Counted from the stretch's first letter, positions 1 through 8,234 are shown. The stretch: 64,000 bases of DNA from Acidobacteriota bacterium (GCA_013289665.1 JABCZN010000001.1:124001-188000), one strand, 5' to 3'. Translations and numbers: made by a program. Notes: generated by a model from the sequence alone, not told the origin.

Positions 1-615
1 GAGCGCCTGGTACGCCCCGTGCTGCAGTGCCACGTCAATCTTGTGGGAATCCTTGATCCCCCAGCGCTTGCTGATCAGGGGCGTTTCTTGCTTCGCGCGT
101 TCATGCAGCGCCCCGCTGATCACCCCTTGCGGCTCCGGCCGCTTTCCCTTGTCCAGATCTTCGATCAGGCGGTCCAGATTGAGCGGCGTCACATTTTCGT
201 AGAAGTCGTAATTCACCTGGATCGCAGGCGCGCCCGTGCAAGCTCCAATGCACTCCACTTCTTCCAGCGAGAAAACCCCGTCTTTGGTGACTTCCTTGTG
301 CCCGATTTCCAACCGCTTCTTGGCATGTTCCAGAAGTTCTGCGCCGCCACGCAGCATGCACGCCACGTTGGTGCACACCTGCACATGATGTTTGCCGATC
401 GGTTGGCGGTGCAGCATCGAATAGTACGCCAGTGTCTCTTCCACCTGTACGTTGTTCAGACCCAGGCGTCGCGCAATCTCCGCTATCAGCTCATCGCTCA
501 CCGAGCCAAGTTCGTCCTGCCCGTACATCAGCATCGGAATAAGCGCGCTGCGCTTCACCGGATAGCTGCTCTGGAGTTTGTCGAATTTCGCGGCGAGTTT
601 TGGACTAAGTTGCAT
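1..615 (-). CDS. nuoE: NADH-quinone oxidoreductase subunit E, running in frame into NuoF (partial)
   Basis: This is the 24-kDa-type subunit of complex I, which carries the [2Fe-2S] cluster N1a in the NADH-oxidising arm. The start is the ATG at 615, 5 nt behind the nuoD stop. The four cluster cysteines are visible as C81, C86, C122 and C126 (CTNVAC and ECIGAC motifs). No stop codon follows the NuoE domain. After a short linker (about residues 160-178) the same frame continues with residues 183-205, which read like a NuoF N-terminus (KRWGIKDSHKIDVALQHGAY), and leaves the window open. This may be a NuoE-NuoF fusion; a frameshift assembly error could also explain it. Confidence 0.88.
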   Translation of the reverse strand, partial: MQLSPKLAAKFDKLQSSYPVKRSALIPMLMYGQDELGSVSDELIAEIARRLGLNNVQVEETLAYYSMLHRQPIGKHHVQVCTNVACMLRGGAELLEHAKKRLEIGHKEVTKDGVFSLEEVECIGACTGAPAIQVNYDFYENVTPLNLDRLIEDLDKGKRPEPQGVISGALHERAKQETPLISKRWGIKDSHKIDVALQHGAYQAL

Positions 616-620
616 AGGCG

Positions 621-1817
621 TTATCTGTCCACTTCTCCGAGCACGATATCAATCGTTCCGATGGACGCGACTGTGTCGGCGATCAACTGGCCCTTCACCA
701 TCAGCGGAAGCGCCTGCAAATTCACAAACGACGGCCCGCGGAAATGCACGCGCAGAGGTTTCGGCGATCCGTCGCTGGCGATGAAACATCCCAACTCGCC
801 GCGTGGCGATTCGACCGGCACGTAAACTTCTCCCGGCGGCGGCGAAAAGCCTTCCGTGAAAATCTTGAAGTGGTAGATCAGCGCTTCCATCTCCGTCTTC
901 ATCTTTTCGCGCTGCGGCGGCACGATGCCCGGCGCTTCGGACTTGATCGGGCCTTGATCCGTAATTTTTCCCATCGCTTGGCGCACGATCTTCAAGCTTT
1001 CGCGCATTTCCTGCACGCGCACCAGATAACGCGCGAAGCAATCGGATTCGGTCCGCGTCGGCACGTTGAAATCGAACTCTTCGTACGAGGAATAGGGAAA
1101 CGCTTTGCGATTATCGAAGGCCACGCCGGCCGCGCGCAAACCCGGCCCTGTGGTGCTCATCGCAATCAGGGTTTCCGCCGGCAGATAGCCAACACCTTTC
1201 AGGCGCCCATGCCAGATCCTGTTTTTGGTCAGCAATTCCTCATACTCGTCAATGCGCGCCGGCATCATGTCCAGGAAGCGTTTCACCAATTCACGCCATC
1301 CCGCCGGTGGCTCCAGCGCCAGCCCGCCGATGCGGATGTAGCTGGTCATCATGCGCTGCCCGGCAAAGCGCTCGAAAATCTTCAGAATCTCTTCGCGTTC
1401 GCGGAAGCAATAGAGCATCACCGACATCGCGCCCATGTCCAGCGCGTGCGTCCCCAGCCACACCAGGTGCGAAGAAACGCGTTGCAGTTCCACCATCATC
1501 ACGCGGAAGTATTGCGCTCGCTTCGGCACCTCAAGCCCCAGAAGTTTTTCCACCGCCAGGCAATACACCAGGTTGTTACCCAGGGGATTCAGGTAATCCA
1601 TCCGGTCGGTCAGCGTGATGGCCTGCGAGTAGGTTTTGTCCTCGCAGCTCTTCTCGATGCCGGTGTGCAGGTAGCCCAGGTCGGGGACCGCGGTCACCAC
1701 GTTCTCGCCATCCAGCTCCAGCAAAACACGCAACACTCCGTGCGTAGAGGGGTGCTGTGGCCCCATATTCAGGACCATTGTTTTCGATGTGCCGACTGCT
1801 GTTTCAACCGTTGTCAT
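621..1817 (-). CDS. nuoD: NADH-quinone oxidoreductase subunit D
   Basis: This is the 49-kDa-type subunit of complex I, part of the peripheral arm and of the quinone pocket. The protein is 398 aa, a normal length for a stand-alone NuoD. It opens with the family hallmark MGPQHPSTHGVLR near residue 17 and contains the conserved TDRMDYLNP stretch, and the C-terminus ends in DIVLGEVDR as expected. It is separate from NuoC, unlike the NuoCD fusion of E. coli. It lies 24 nt behind nuoC and 5 nt ahead of nuoE, so the genes are clearly one operon. Confidence 0.97.
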   Translation of the reverse strand: MTTVETAVGTSKTMVLNMGPQHPSTHGVLRVLLELDGENVVTAVPDLGYLHTGIEKSCEDKTYSQAITLTDRMDYLNPLGNNLVYCLAVEKLLGLEVPKRAQYFRVMMVELQRVSSHLVWLGTHALDMGAMSVMLYCFREREEILKIFERFAGQRMMTSYIRIGGLALEPPAGWRELVKRFLDMMPARIDEYEELLTKNRIWHGRLKGVGYLPAETLIAMSTTGPGLRAAGVAFDNRKAFPYSSYEEFDFNVPTRTESDCFARYLVRVQEMRESLKIVRQAMGKITDQGPIKSEAPGIVPPQREKMKTEMEALIYHFKIFTEGFSPPPGEVYVPVESPRGELGCFIASDGSPKPLRVHFRGPSFVNLQALPLMVKGQLIADTVASIGTIDIVLGEVDR

Positions 1818-1841
1818 GGGTCTCAGTCCGCCCGGCGGAAT

Positions 1842-2321
1842 CTAGCGCTTGCCCTCCACCGGAAAATCCCGGCGAAGTGGTGCTCCTTCAAACTCATCCG
1901 GCAAAAGAATGCGGCGCAAATCCGTATGCCCTTCAAAGCGAATCCCGAAAAGGTCAAAAATCTCCCGCTCCAACCAGTTGGCCCCAGGCCACAGGGGTTC
2001 CAGTGAATCAATCACCGGCTGCTGGCCGCTGACGCTGGTGCGCAACCGGATCCGTGCCAGGCGGGGAATCGAAAGCAGTTGGTAGTTCAACTCGAATCGC
2101 GGTTCGTTCGGAAAGCGATCTACGCAGGTGGCGTCGCTCAACTGGTTAAAATTGAGTTCGGGATCTTGCTTGCATTGCTCCGCGGTGGCCAGCAGCAGTT
2201 TGTGGGGCACCACGACGGTCGTCTCGCCGCGGTACTCAATCACCTGCGAAACGCTCTCCGGTTTCCAGGTGCGAAGGCGGTCGATTACAGCACTAGCATT
2301 TGCATGAGCGGGCTGCGGCAC
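1842..2321 (-). CDS. nuoC: NADH-quinone oxidoreductase subunit C
   Basis: This is the 30-kDa-type structural subunit of the complex I peripheral arm. The 159-aa protein has the C-terminal signature EREIFDLFGIRFEGHTDLRR followed by DEFEGAPLRRDFPVEGK, which defines the family. It sits 30 nt downstream of nuoA and 24 nt upstream of nuoD. In most genomes nuoB lies between nuoA and nuoC; here the 30-nt gap leaves no room for it, so the subunit carrying cluster N2 must be encoded elsewhere. Confidence 0.95.
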   Translation of the reverse strand: MPQPAHANASAVIDRLRTWKPESVSQVIEYRGETTVVVPHKLLLATAEQCKQDPELNFNQLSDATCVDRFPNEPRFELNYQLLSIPRLARIRLRTSVSGQQPVIDSLEPLWPGANWLEREIFDLFGIRFEGHTDLRRILLPDEFEGAPLRRDFPVEGKR

Positions 2322-2351
2322 GTTAATGAATTCCTTGAAGGGAGACTGGCC

Positions 2352-2750
2352 TTACTTCTGTGTTTTATTCCAGTCGAATGCGCCCTTCTTCAAAAGATAG
2401 ATGTAACCGACCAAAAGGATGGCAACATAAATCATCATTTCCATGAAGCCGAACGTCTTGGTCTTTGGATCGCGTACCAAATCCTTGAAAATGAAAGCCC
2501 AGGGGTACAGAAAAATGGCCTCCACGTCGAACAGAATAAAAACCATAGCGACTAGATAAAACTTAACGGAGAAGGGATCGCGCGCATCCCCCGTCGGCGT
2601 GATACCGCATTCGTAGGGCTGCTGCTTCGCCTTATTGGGCCGCCTCCAACCCACCAACGTTGAGAGGGTAATCAGCACGCCCGCAAGAAAAGCTGCCACC
2701 AGCAGGTGTATTACTAGGGGAACGTATGCTTGCAGGCCGGTGGGGGTCAT
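2352..2750 (-). CDS. nuoA: NADH-quinone oxidoreductase subunit A
   Basis: This is the small membrane subunit (ND3-like) of complex I, next to the quinone channel. I chose the ATG at 2750, giving 132 aa (MTPTGLQAYV...), which matches the usual family length; the longer reading frame upstream has no family similarity. Three transmembrane segments are visible, and the loop between TM1 and TM2 carries the conserved YECG motif. The segment FYLVAMVFILFDVEAIFLYPWA is diagnostic. It is the first gene of the nuo operon, with a promoter-like pair just upstream. Confidence 0.95.
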   Translation of the reverse strand: MTPTGLQAYVPLVIHLLVAAFLAGVLITLSTLVGWRRPNKAKQQPYECGITPTGDARDPFSVKFYLVAMVFILFDVEAIFLYPWAFIFKDLVRDPKTKTFGFMEMMIYVAILLVGYIYLLKKGAFDWNKTQK

Positions 2751-2762
2751 AGTCAAAGCGTT

Positions 2763-2792
2763 ATAATAGCGAGTGGGGAGCCACGCGGTCAA
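2763..2792 (-). promoter_or_regulatory. Sigma70-type promoter for the nuo operon
   Basis: Read on the minus strand, TTGACC (2787-2792) and TATTAT (2763-2768) are 18 nt apart, close to the sigma70 consensus. The expected start would lie only about 6 nt before the nuoA ATG, so the transcript would be almost leaderless. This is motif matching by eye only. Confidence 0.4.
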
Positions 2793-2874
2793 ATACTCCC
2801 GCAAGAAAAATTCTGGCGCGTGTGGCATATACTGCGGGTGTAGTCCGGCGCGTTCGCGAGCATAGAGGAAGATG

Positions 2875-3540
2875 ATGGTCTTCGGGCACAACTCCAATCT
2901 CAAACTCGGATCGAACACCTTGCATGTGCAAACCGAAGATCGCGGTGCAACCCACGCCCTGATTGATACCACGGTTTATTTTCAAGGACGTGTGCTCCAT
3001 CGCCGGACGAACAATTATCACGACCTGCTCCCGATGAATGACGAAAACCAGCAGGCGTTGAAGCTCCGCGTTGACGACCAGCACCGCACCGTGCTCGAAG
3101 CGATCCGCAGCGGGGAACTCCAGTTGGCAATACCCCAACCGACTTCCGCTTCCGCGAACGCGGCTTCAGGACATTCCCATCATGCCGAGGCCAACTTGGA
3201 AAAGTCGGCAGCCACTGTTGTCGAACCGCCAAAATTGATCCTGGAGCTTCTGAATGCCCGCTCCTGGCTAACGGGAAAACAGGCCGCGCTCCACGTTGCG
3301 GTCAAAGAGGAAGGCGGCGCGTCCATTTCAGGTGCCAGTGTGAGCGCCGAGGTTGAAGGCAGCGCCGGGCATCCGCCCTACTCCAGCCACACTGGAGCCG
3401 ATGGTCAGGCTACGATCCTGTTCGAGATGCCGAAACTTACGGGCGGCGAGCCGGCACTGGTGATTCGTGCCGAAGCGCACAGAGCTACTGCCTGCCTGCG
3501 CTTTTCCCTGCGTGCGAAACCGCGCGTCCCTGCAGTATGA
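2875..3540 (+). CDS. Hypothetical protein with C-terminal Ig-like region
   Basis: I do not recognise this 221-aa protein. The first half is hydrophilic and mixed, and begins with a segment that reads like a small beta-rich domain (residues about 5-75, with TLHVQTEDRGATHALIDTTVYFQGRVLH). A Ser/Ala/His-rich linker of about 30 residues follows. The last 90 residues look like an Ig-like carboxypeptidase-regulatory fold with GASVSAEVEG and GADGQATILFEMP. There is no signal peptide or membrane segment. Two ATGs are adjacent; AGAGGAAG at 2864-2871 fits the second one (2875) better. It is divergent from nuoA and upstream of thiS. Confidence 0.75.
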   Translation: MVFGHNSNLKLGSNTLHVQTEDRGATHALIDTTVYFQGRVLHRRTNNYHDLLPMNDENQQALKLRVDDQHRTVLEAIRSGELQLAIPQPTSASANAASGHSHHAEANLEKSAATVVEPPKLILELLNARSWLTGKQAALHVAVKEEGGASISGASVSAEVEGSAGHPPYSSHTGADGQATILFEMPKLTGGEPALVIRAEAHRATACLRFSLRAKPRVPAV

Positions 3541-3547
3541 TGGGGCC

Positions 3548-3760
3548 ATGGCCGAACCGATTCACGTGCACGTCAACGGAGAAACTAAGCAATTGCCGCC
3601 TGGCACCAGCGTGCGCGCCCTTCTCGACCACCTGGGACTCAACCCAGGCCGCGTCGCCATCGAATACAATCTGGAAATCCTGCCGAAAACCAAATGGGAA
3701 CTAACCCAGGTAGCCGCTGGCGACCGCCTTGAAATAGTCCAATTCGTGGGCGGCGGCTAG
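3548..3760 (+). CDS. thiS: Sulfur carrier protein ThiS
   Basis: This is a 70-aa ubiquitin-fold sulfur carrier of thiamine thiazole synthesis. The C-terminal Gly-Gly(-Gly) is present, the site of adenylation and thiocarboxylate formation, as are the family features VNGETKQLPPGTSVRALLDHL and LEIVQFVGGG. The start is the ATG at 3548; the open frame extends upstream into the neighbouring gene without a family match. It follows the hypothetical gene by 7 nt. No thiG, thiF or thiE is nearby, so its partners lie elsewhere. A MoaD-like role is less likely because the sequence fits ThiS better. Confidence 0.9.
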   Translation: MAEPIHVHVNGETKQLPPGTSVRALLDHLGLNPGRVAIEYNLEILPKTKWELTQVAAGDRLEIVQFVGGG

Positions 3761-3776
3761 CCGAATACTTGTACGG

Positions 3777-3811
3777 CCTGCCGTCCGCCGCGGCAGGTCC
3801 GCTTTTGCGGA
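3777..3811. terminator. Hairpins between convergent genes
   Basis: CCTGCCG (3777-3783) pairs with CGGCAGG (3791-3797), and directly after it TCCGC (3798-3802) pairs with GCGGA (3807-3811) around a TTTT loop. They lie between the end of thiS and the end of the converging AHSA1 gene, where a bidirectional terminator would be expected, but there is no clear T-run after the stems. Confidence 0.3.
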
Positions 3812-3874
3812 TTCAACCCAAAGCCAAACTCCGACACGACCGCCCGCGCAAGTGAAGCACGCGAATCCCTTCTC

Positions 3875-4264
3875 TCACTTCATCAAAAACCTCCCCCACG
3901 GCCTCCAGTAATATTTGGGCCACCCTGCCTGCACTCCCTTGTGATCGTAAGCCGGCACGCCAACGTGCACCAGATCGATCTCGGCGCCACCTGCCACCTT
4001 GCTGAACGTCAGAATCAAAATCGACCAATCCCCCTTCTTCCAATGTGTCGCCCGCCAGAGCTGCACGATTTGCTTGCCCGGCACGATCAGCAGATTCTTT
4101 CCTTCCAGCTTTCCATCAAACGCCTGAAATCGCCCGCCAATCTTGCGGCCGATCCGAGAGGGCATGCCTGTGGACTGCGAATGAATCTCTGAATCGAGGT
4201 ACATCTCGAAGAGGGTGTGCGGAGAAGTGCGAAAACGTACCGTTTGCTGAATGACTGACGTCAT
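3875..4264 (-). CDS. SRPBCC / AHSA1-family protein
   Basis: This 129-aa protein resembles the Bet v1/START-fold family related to the Aha1 C-terminal domain. The pattern FRTSPHTLFEMYLDSEIHSQSTG near the N-terminus, then GGRFQAFDGKLEGKNLLIVPGKQIVQLWRATHW, and finally GWPKYYWRPWGRFL, follows the family order of helix, sheet and long C-terminal helix. Such proteins form a hydrophobic cavity and can bind lipophilic ligands, but the ligand cannot be read here. It lies between converging thiS and co-directional ribA, 30 nt downstream of the latter. Confidence 0.85.
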   Translation of the reverse strand: MTSVIQQTVRFRTSPHTLFEMYLDSEIHSQSTGMPSRIGRKIGGRFQAFDGKLEGKNLLIVPGKQIVQLWRATHWKKGDWSILILTFSKVAGGAEIDLVHVGVPAYDHKGVQAGWPKYYWRPWGRFLMK

Positions 4265-4294
4265 GGAGCCACCTCTGGGGAGGTCGCTGGAGGG

Positions 4295-4933
4295 CTACAC
4301 GCCCTCGAGAAGATGCCCCATCTTACGCTTCTTCGTTTGCAGGTAGCGCCGCGAAATTTTCGACAACCGTGGCTGGCACGGAACCCGCTCCACCACGCGT
4401 ATGCCCGCCGACTCCAGTTGCCTGATCTTATCGGGGTTGTTGGAAAGCAACCGGATGCGGGTCGCTCCCAGCTTCTTCAAAATCTTCGCCGGGAATTCAT
4501 ATTCCCGTGCATCCGCCGCGAAGCCCAGCGATTCGTTGGCCTCCACCGTGTCCATTCCGCCGTCCTGCAATTCATAGGCGCGCAATTTGTTCATCAACCC
4601 AATGCCGCGTCCTTCTTGCGCCAAGTACAGCAAAATTCCAGAAGGCGCTTCGGAAATTCTCTTCAGCGAAAGCTCCAGCTGTGCCCGGCAGTCGCAGCGC
4701 AGGGAAGTCAGCACATCGCCCGTAAGGCACTGCGAGTGCACGCGCACCAACGGCGCCACGTGGCCGTTCAAATTCCCCCGCACCAGCGCCACCGCTTCTT
4801 CTTGCGGCCCGCGGCCCTCGAATCCATAGATCGAGAATCTTCCGAACTTCGTGGGAAGCACCGCTTTAGCAGCCACGTTGAGCGAGCCCTTCGCTCCGTT
4901 CTTGGGCCTGGCAGTAGTGAGTTTCTTCATCAT
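4295..4933 (-). CDS. ribA: GTP cyclohydrolase II
   Basis: The enzyme opens GTP to 2,5-diamino-6-ribosylamino-pyrimidinone phosphate, formate and pyrophosphate, the first step of riboflavin synthesis. The zinc cysteines are visible as C69, C80 and C82 (SQCLTGDVLTSLRCDC), followed by LAQEGRGIGL and the NNPDK motif. It is a stand-alone RibA of 212 aa with no DHBP synthase domain attached. The N-terminal 25 residues are basic and family-atypical. It starts with two adjacent ATGs; either is possible. It is divergent from the LytS-type kinase. Confidence 0.95.
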   Translation of the reverse strand: MMKKLTTARPKNGAKGSLNVAAKAVLPTKFGRFSIYGFEGRGPQEEAVALVRGNLNGHVAPLVRVHSQCLTGDVLTSLRCDCRAQLELSLKRISEAPSGILLYLAQEGRGIGLMNKLRAYELQDGGMDTVEANESLGFAADAREYEFPAKILKKLGATRIRLLSNNPDKIRQLESAGIRVVERVPCQPRLSKISRRYLQTKKRKMGHLLEGV

Positions 4934-5031
4934 AGGAAAAGTTCAGTATAGCAGGCAGTCCGATTCCCGCACGACGGGCTCAGCTTTCCGTGACAGATTC
5001 TTTACAATTACAATAGGATGGAGTTTGGCTA

Positions 5032-5045
5032 GCGCAAGCTTGCGC
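5032..5045. promoter_or_regulatory. 14-bp palindrome before the LytS-type kinase
   Basis: GCGCAAGCTTGCGC is a perfect palindrome ending 12 nt before the chosen ATG at 5058. It could be an operator or a hairpin over the ribosome-binding region, which otherwise shows no clear Shine-Dalgarno sequence. Confidence 0.3.
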
Positions 5046-5057
5046 CTCGGAAGCACC

Positions 5058-6383
5058 ATGGATACCACGCTCTCAATCCGGGAACTTCTCTTCACCCTTC
5101 TTCTCAAGGTGGGCGTCGCATCCTCCATCGCCGCCCTGCTGGCCCGCTGGAACACTTTCCGCCGTGTGCTGTTCACCGAAGAGCGCGATGCCGATCAAAA
5201 ACTGAAACTAATGCTATTCATGACCCCGCCACTGATCGTCGGCGTTACCCTGCGCCTCGTCAGCCCCTACTACCGCTTCGCCGATCTCTCTCTGGAAGGC
5301 GCATTCCTCATGGGCCTCCTGGGCGGTCGCGTCGTCGGCCCCATCGGCGGCGCCATCATCACCATTCCCGCCCTGATGGCCCACGAATGGCTCGGCATGC
5401 CGGCAGCTGCGACCGCGGGTTTGCTCGGCGGCTTGATCCGCCAGGTGATTCCCGACAAGGAGGCGCTCTGGAATTTCGGCCCTTTCACCTTCCTCAATAT
5501 CCCCAAGGCACTGATGCGCATGATCCGCGACACCGAAATCATGTGGGAGATGCTTCCCCTCCTCACCTGCGTCGGCCTGGAACTTGGCCGCGTCGCGCTT
5601 GTCGAAGCCACCAAGCCCAAGTGGCTCTTCGCCCTCGATCCCCAGTGGAACTGGCAGCTCGCCCTGGTCGTCATCGCCACGCTGATGTCCGTCGCGTCGC
5701 CGCTAAAAATCTGGAACAACACCCGCATCGAGATGAACCTCGAACGCCACCAGCAACTCCTGCTGCGCGCCAGAATGGATGCGCTCTCGAGCCAGATCAA
5801 TCCCCACTTCTTGTTTAACACTCTGAACACGGTTTCCGCGCTCATCCGCATCGATCCCGACTCGGCCCGCGGCGTCGTGCTGAAGCTCAGCAACATCCTT
5901 CGTCGCCTGCTGCGCAAGCACGAGACTTTCGTGCCCCTGCGTGAAGAACTTTCCTTCATTGACGACTATCTCGACATCGAAGTCGCCCGTTTCGGCCACG
6001 ACAACCTTGACATCGTGAAGGAAATTGACGAAGTGACGCTCGAAACCTTCATTCCCAGCATGCTGCTGCAGCCCATGGTCGAAAACAGCCTGAAACACGG
6101 CCTCGCGCCCAAGCTCGAAGGCGGCCGCATCCTGCTCCGCACCACCAGCAATGGTGGCCGTCTGCACATCGAGATTGCCGACAATGGCGTAGGTATCTCG
6201 GAAGAAAAAATGCCACACGTTTACGTGGAAGGCATCGGCCTCAGCAACGTTCGGGAGCGCTTAAGGGTTCTCTACGGCGAAGATTTCCAGCTGGACATTG
6301 AAAGCCACGAGGGGCAGGGAACCACCATCCGGATTGACGTCCCCGAACTGGCCCCCGCCATCCCCGAAGTCAGCGTCTTCTGA
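5058..6383 (+). CDS. LytS-type sensor histidine kinase
   Basis: This is a 441-aa membrane sensor kinase. The N-terminal 220 residues hold several hydrophobic segments in the style of the LytS 5TM receptor region (SLEGAFLMGLLGGRVVGPIGG). Then come a coiled linker, the His_kinase box with H250 (SSQINPHFLFNTLNT), and an HATPase domain with the N-box (LLQPMVENSLKHGL) and G-boxes (IADNGVGI, GIGLSNVRERL). I chose the ATG at 5058 because the longer frame overlaps ribA. No LytR-type response regulator is adjacent, so it is an orphan here. Confidence 0.92.
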   Translation: MDTTLSIRELLFTLLLKVGVASSIAALLARWNTFRRVLFTEERDADQKLKLMLFMTPPLIVGVTLRLVSPYYRFADLSLEGAFLMGLLGGRVVGPIGGAIITIPALMAHEWLGMPAAATAGLLGGLIRQVIPDKEALWNFGPFTFLNIPKALMRMIRDTEIMWEMLPLLTCVGLELGRVALVEATKPKWLFALDPQWNWQLALVVIATLMSVASPLKIWNNTRIEMNLERHQQLLLRARMDALSSQINPHFLFNTLNTVSALIRIDPDSARGVVLKLSNILRRLLRKHETFVPLREELSFIDDYLDIEVARFGHDNLDIVKEIDEVTLETFIPSMLLQPMVENSLKHGLAPKLEGGRILLRTTSNGGRLHIEIADNGVGISEEKMPHVYVEGIGLSNVRERLRVLYGEDFQLDIESHEGQGTTIRIDVPELAPAIPEVSVF

Positions 6384-6519
6384 TTCCGCTCTAAGCAGTC
6401 GCTGCCTCATCCGGGGCCCATCCGCCGCGGCGGGCGGGCCACTCCCAGTTTTCAGTGCGCAAGCGGAGCTTCCGCTTTTCGGTCTCCAAGGTCTCCTCCC
6501 AACCCTCGAAGAATGCCCC

Positions 6520-6562
6520 TTGACACTCGCATGCCAATTCTGTATATTCTGTTGTAACAGAA
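6520..6562 (+). promoter_or_regulatory. Promoter with overlapping palindromic operator
   Basis: TTGACA (6520-6525) and TATATT (6543-6548) are 17 nt apart, a near-consensus sigma70 promoter. Overlapping its -10 box and ending one base before the ATG at 6563 is TTCTGTT-GT-AACAGAA (6547-6562), a perfect inverted repeat with 7-bp arms. A further half-site TTCTGTA lies at 6538-6544. The GbsR/MarR-type regulator encoded second in this operon is the obvious candidate to bind it. Confidence 0.7.
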
Positions 6563-7681
6563 ATGACAGACATAACCGCAGCTTCGAGAACAGCCCCGGC
6601 CAACCCACCACTTCAGCCGGGCGTTCCGCTTCGCATCATCATGCCCGGCGGGGAGGGCCACCTCGGACGCCTCGTGGCGCGCCATTTCTCCAGTCAGGGA
6701 CACCGGGTGACAACGCTCACCCGCAGCCCGCGCCATTCCTCGGTCGCGGCTCGGCGGCAAACCTCCCCTTCGCTGAACGCCTGGGAGACCGGCGTCTGGG
6801 ATGGCAAGAGTCTGGGCTCGTGGGTTGAGCTCCTGGAGCATGCAGACATACTGATCAACTTCGCTGGACGCAGCGTCGACTGCCGCTATACCGCCCGCAA
6901 CCGTGCGGCAATCCTGCAATCCCGCGTGGAATCAACCACAATTCTGGGCAAGGCGGTCGAGTCGTTGAGCTTTCCTCCCCGCCTTTGGCTGAACTCCAGC
7001 ACAGCCACCATTTATCGGCACTCGTTTGATCGCGATATGGATGAAGCCACGGGTGAGCTCGGCGGCAACGAACCGGACGTGCCCGAAACATGGCGTTTCA
7101 GTATCGACGTTGCTCGCCAATGGGAACGCAGCTTTTTCGCCTCAAATACTTCCCGCACGCGTTGGATCGCTCTCCGGTCCGCCATGGTGATGGGTGTTGA
7201 GCCCGGAGGGGTCTTTGAAGTTCTTCTCCGTCTAGTTCGGTCTCGATTGGGCGGAGCCTGGGGTTCCGGCCTTCAGTTTATGTCATGGATCCACGAGGAA
7301 GATTTTCTTCGGGCAGTGGAATTCCTGATTGGGCAAGAGGACATCACGGGAGTAGTCAATCTTGCTTCTCCCGGCCCGCTGCCCAACCAACAGTTTTTGT
7401 CGCAACTGCGAAATGCCTGGGGGGCGAGCATCGGTTTGCCGGCCAGGGCTTGGATGTTGGAGATCGCTGCATTTTGCCTCCGCACCGAGACTGAGCTTTT
7501 ACTAAAAAGCCGTCGCGTGGTTTCTGGGGTTCTCCAAAACCAGGGCTTCCGGTTTTTGTTCCCTCACTGGCCCGATGCGGCGAACGATTTGGTCCGAAGA
7601 TGGAGAAGGAAAGCCGCAACCCGCGCTTCGCGTGAATTCATCGAAGATTGTCAGGAGGCGACTGTTGAGCGAGCAAATTAA
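6563..7681 (+). CDS. TIGR01777-type NAD(P)-dependent epimerase (SDR39U1/YfcH-like)
   Basis: This 372-aa protein is an atypical short-chain dehydrogenase of the SDR39U1 group, whose substrate is unknown. The Rossmann start appears as IIMPGGEGHLGRLVARHF near residue 25, then INFAGRSVDCRYTARNRAAILQSRVEST, and WLNSSTATIYRHSFDRDMDEATGE. The C-terminal part has VVNLASPGPLPNQQFLSQL, all in family order. It leads a three-gene cassette with a GbsR-type regulator (17-nt overlap) and a DCC protein, and has a promoter with a palindromic operator directly before its ATG. Confidence 0.9.
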   Translation: MTDITAASRTAPANPPLQPGVPLRIIMPGGEGHLGRLVARHFSSQGHRVTTLTRSPRHSSVAARRQTSPSLNAWETGVWDGKSLGSWVELLEHADILINFAGRSVDCRYTARNRAAILQSRVESTTILGKAVESLSFPPRLWLNSSTATIYRHSFDRDMDEATGELGGNEPDVPETWRFSIDVARQWERSFFASNTSRTRWIALRSAMVMGVEPGGVFEVLLRLVRSRLGGAWGSGLQFMSWIHEEDFLRAVEFLIGQEDITGVVNLASPGPLPNQQFLSQLRNAWGASIGLPARAWMLEIAAFCLRTETELLLKSRRVVSGVLQNQGFRFLFPHWPDAANDLVRRWRRKAATRASREFIEDCQEATVERAN

Positions 7682-8234
7682 ATCACCCGAAACTGGGCTG
7701 ACGCCCGTAGCACAGAAGTTCATACTTCACTGGGGCGAAATGGGCACCAAGTGGGGCATCAACCGCACCGTGGCCCAGGTTCACGCGCTGCTCTTCCTTT
7801 CTCCGCATCCATTGCCGGCGGACGAGATTTCGACCACGTTGTCCGTTGCCCGCTCCAATGTCAGCACCAGCCTGCGCGAATTGCAGGGATGGGGCATCGT
7901 CAGCCTGGTCCACGTGCTGGGCGACCGCCGCGATCATTTTCAGACCACCAAAGACGTCTGGGAAATCTTCCGCACCGTCTCCGAAGAACGCAAGCGCCGC
8001 GAGATCGATCCCACGCTGCGCGTGCTCGCCGAGTGCGTCCAGGAAGTGAAGACCACGCCCTCTGGAGACGCCTACACTCGCGAGCGCTTGGAAAGCATGC
8101 TCGACTTCCTGACCACCATGAGCGGCCTGTTCGAAGAGATTCTCCGCATGCCCATGGTCGCGCTGAAAGGTGTAGGGAAGTTGCGCGGCAAGGTGATCAC
8201 CTTGCTGGGGAGCGACAAGAAGAAGGCTGGCTGA
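7665..8234 (+). CDS. GbsR/MarR-family transcriptional regulator
   Basis: This is a winged-helix regulator of about 189 aa. I chose the TTG at 7665 because AGGAGG stands 7 nt ahead of it; the open frame extends further upstream inside the previous gene. The helix-turn-helix region reads LPADEISTTLSVARSNVSTSLRELQGWGIVSLVH, followed by the wing GDRRDHFQTTKDVWEIF and a long helical tail for dimerisation. It overlaps the upstream SDR gene by 17 nt and so is translated with it. It probably represses its own operon through the palindrome at 6547-6562. Confidence 0.88.
   Translation: MSEQIKSPETGLTPVAQKFILHWGEMGTKWGINRTVAQVHALLFLSPHPLPADEISTTLSVARSNVSTSLRELQGWGIVSLVHVLGDRRDHFQTTKDVWEIFRTVSEERKRREIDPTLRVLAECVQEVKTTPSGDAYTRERLESMLDFLTTMSGLFEEILRMPMVALKGVGKLRGKVITLLGSDKKKAG

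Noticed and set aside
744..2006. 420-codon plus-strand reading frame
   Set aside because: It lies antisense to nuoD and nuoC and its translation is rich in His, Arg and Gln, as expected from the reverse of GC-rich genes.
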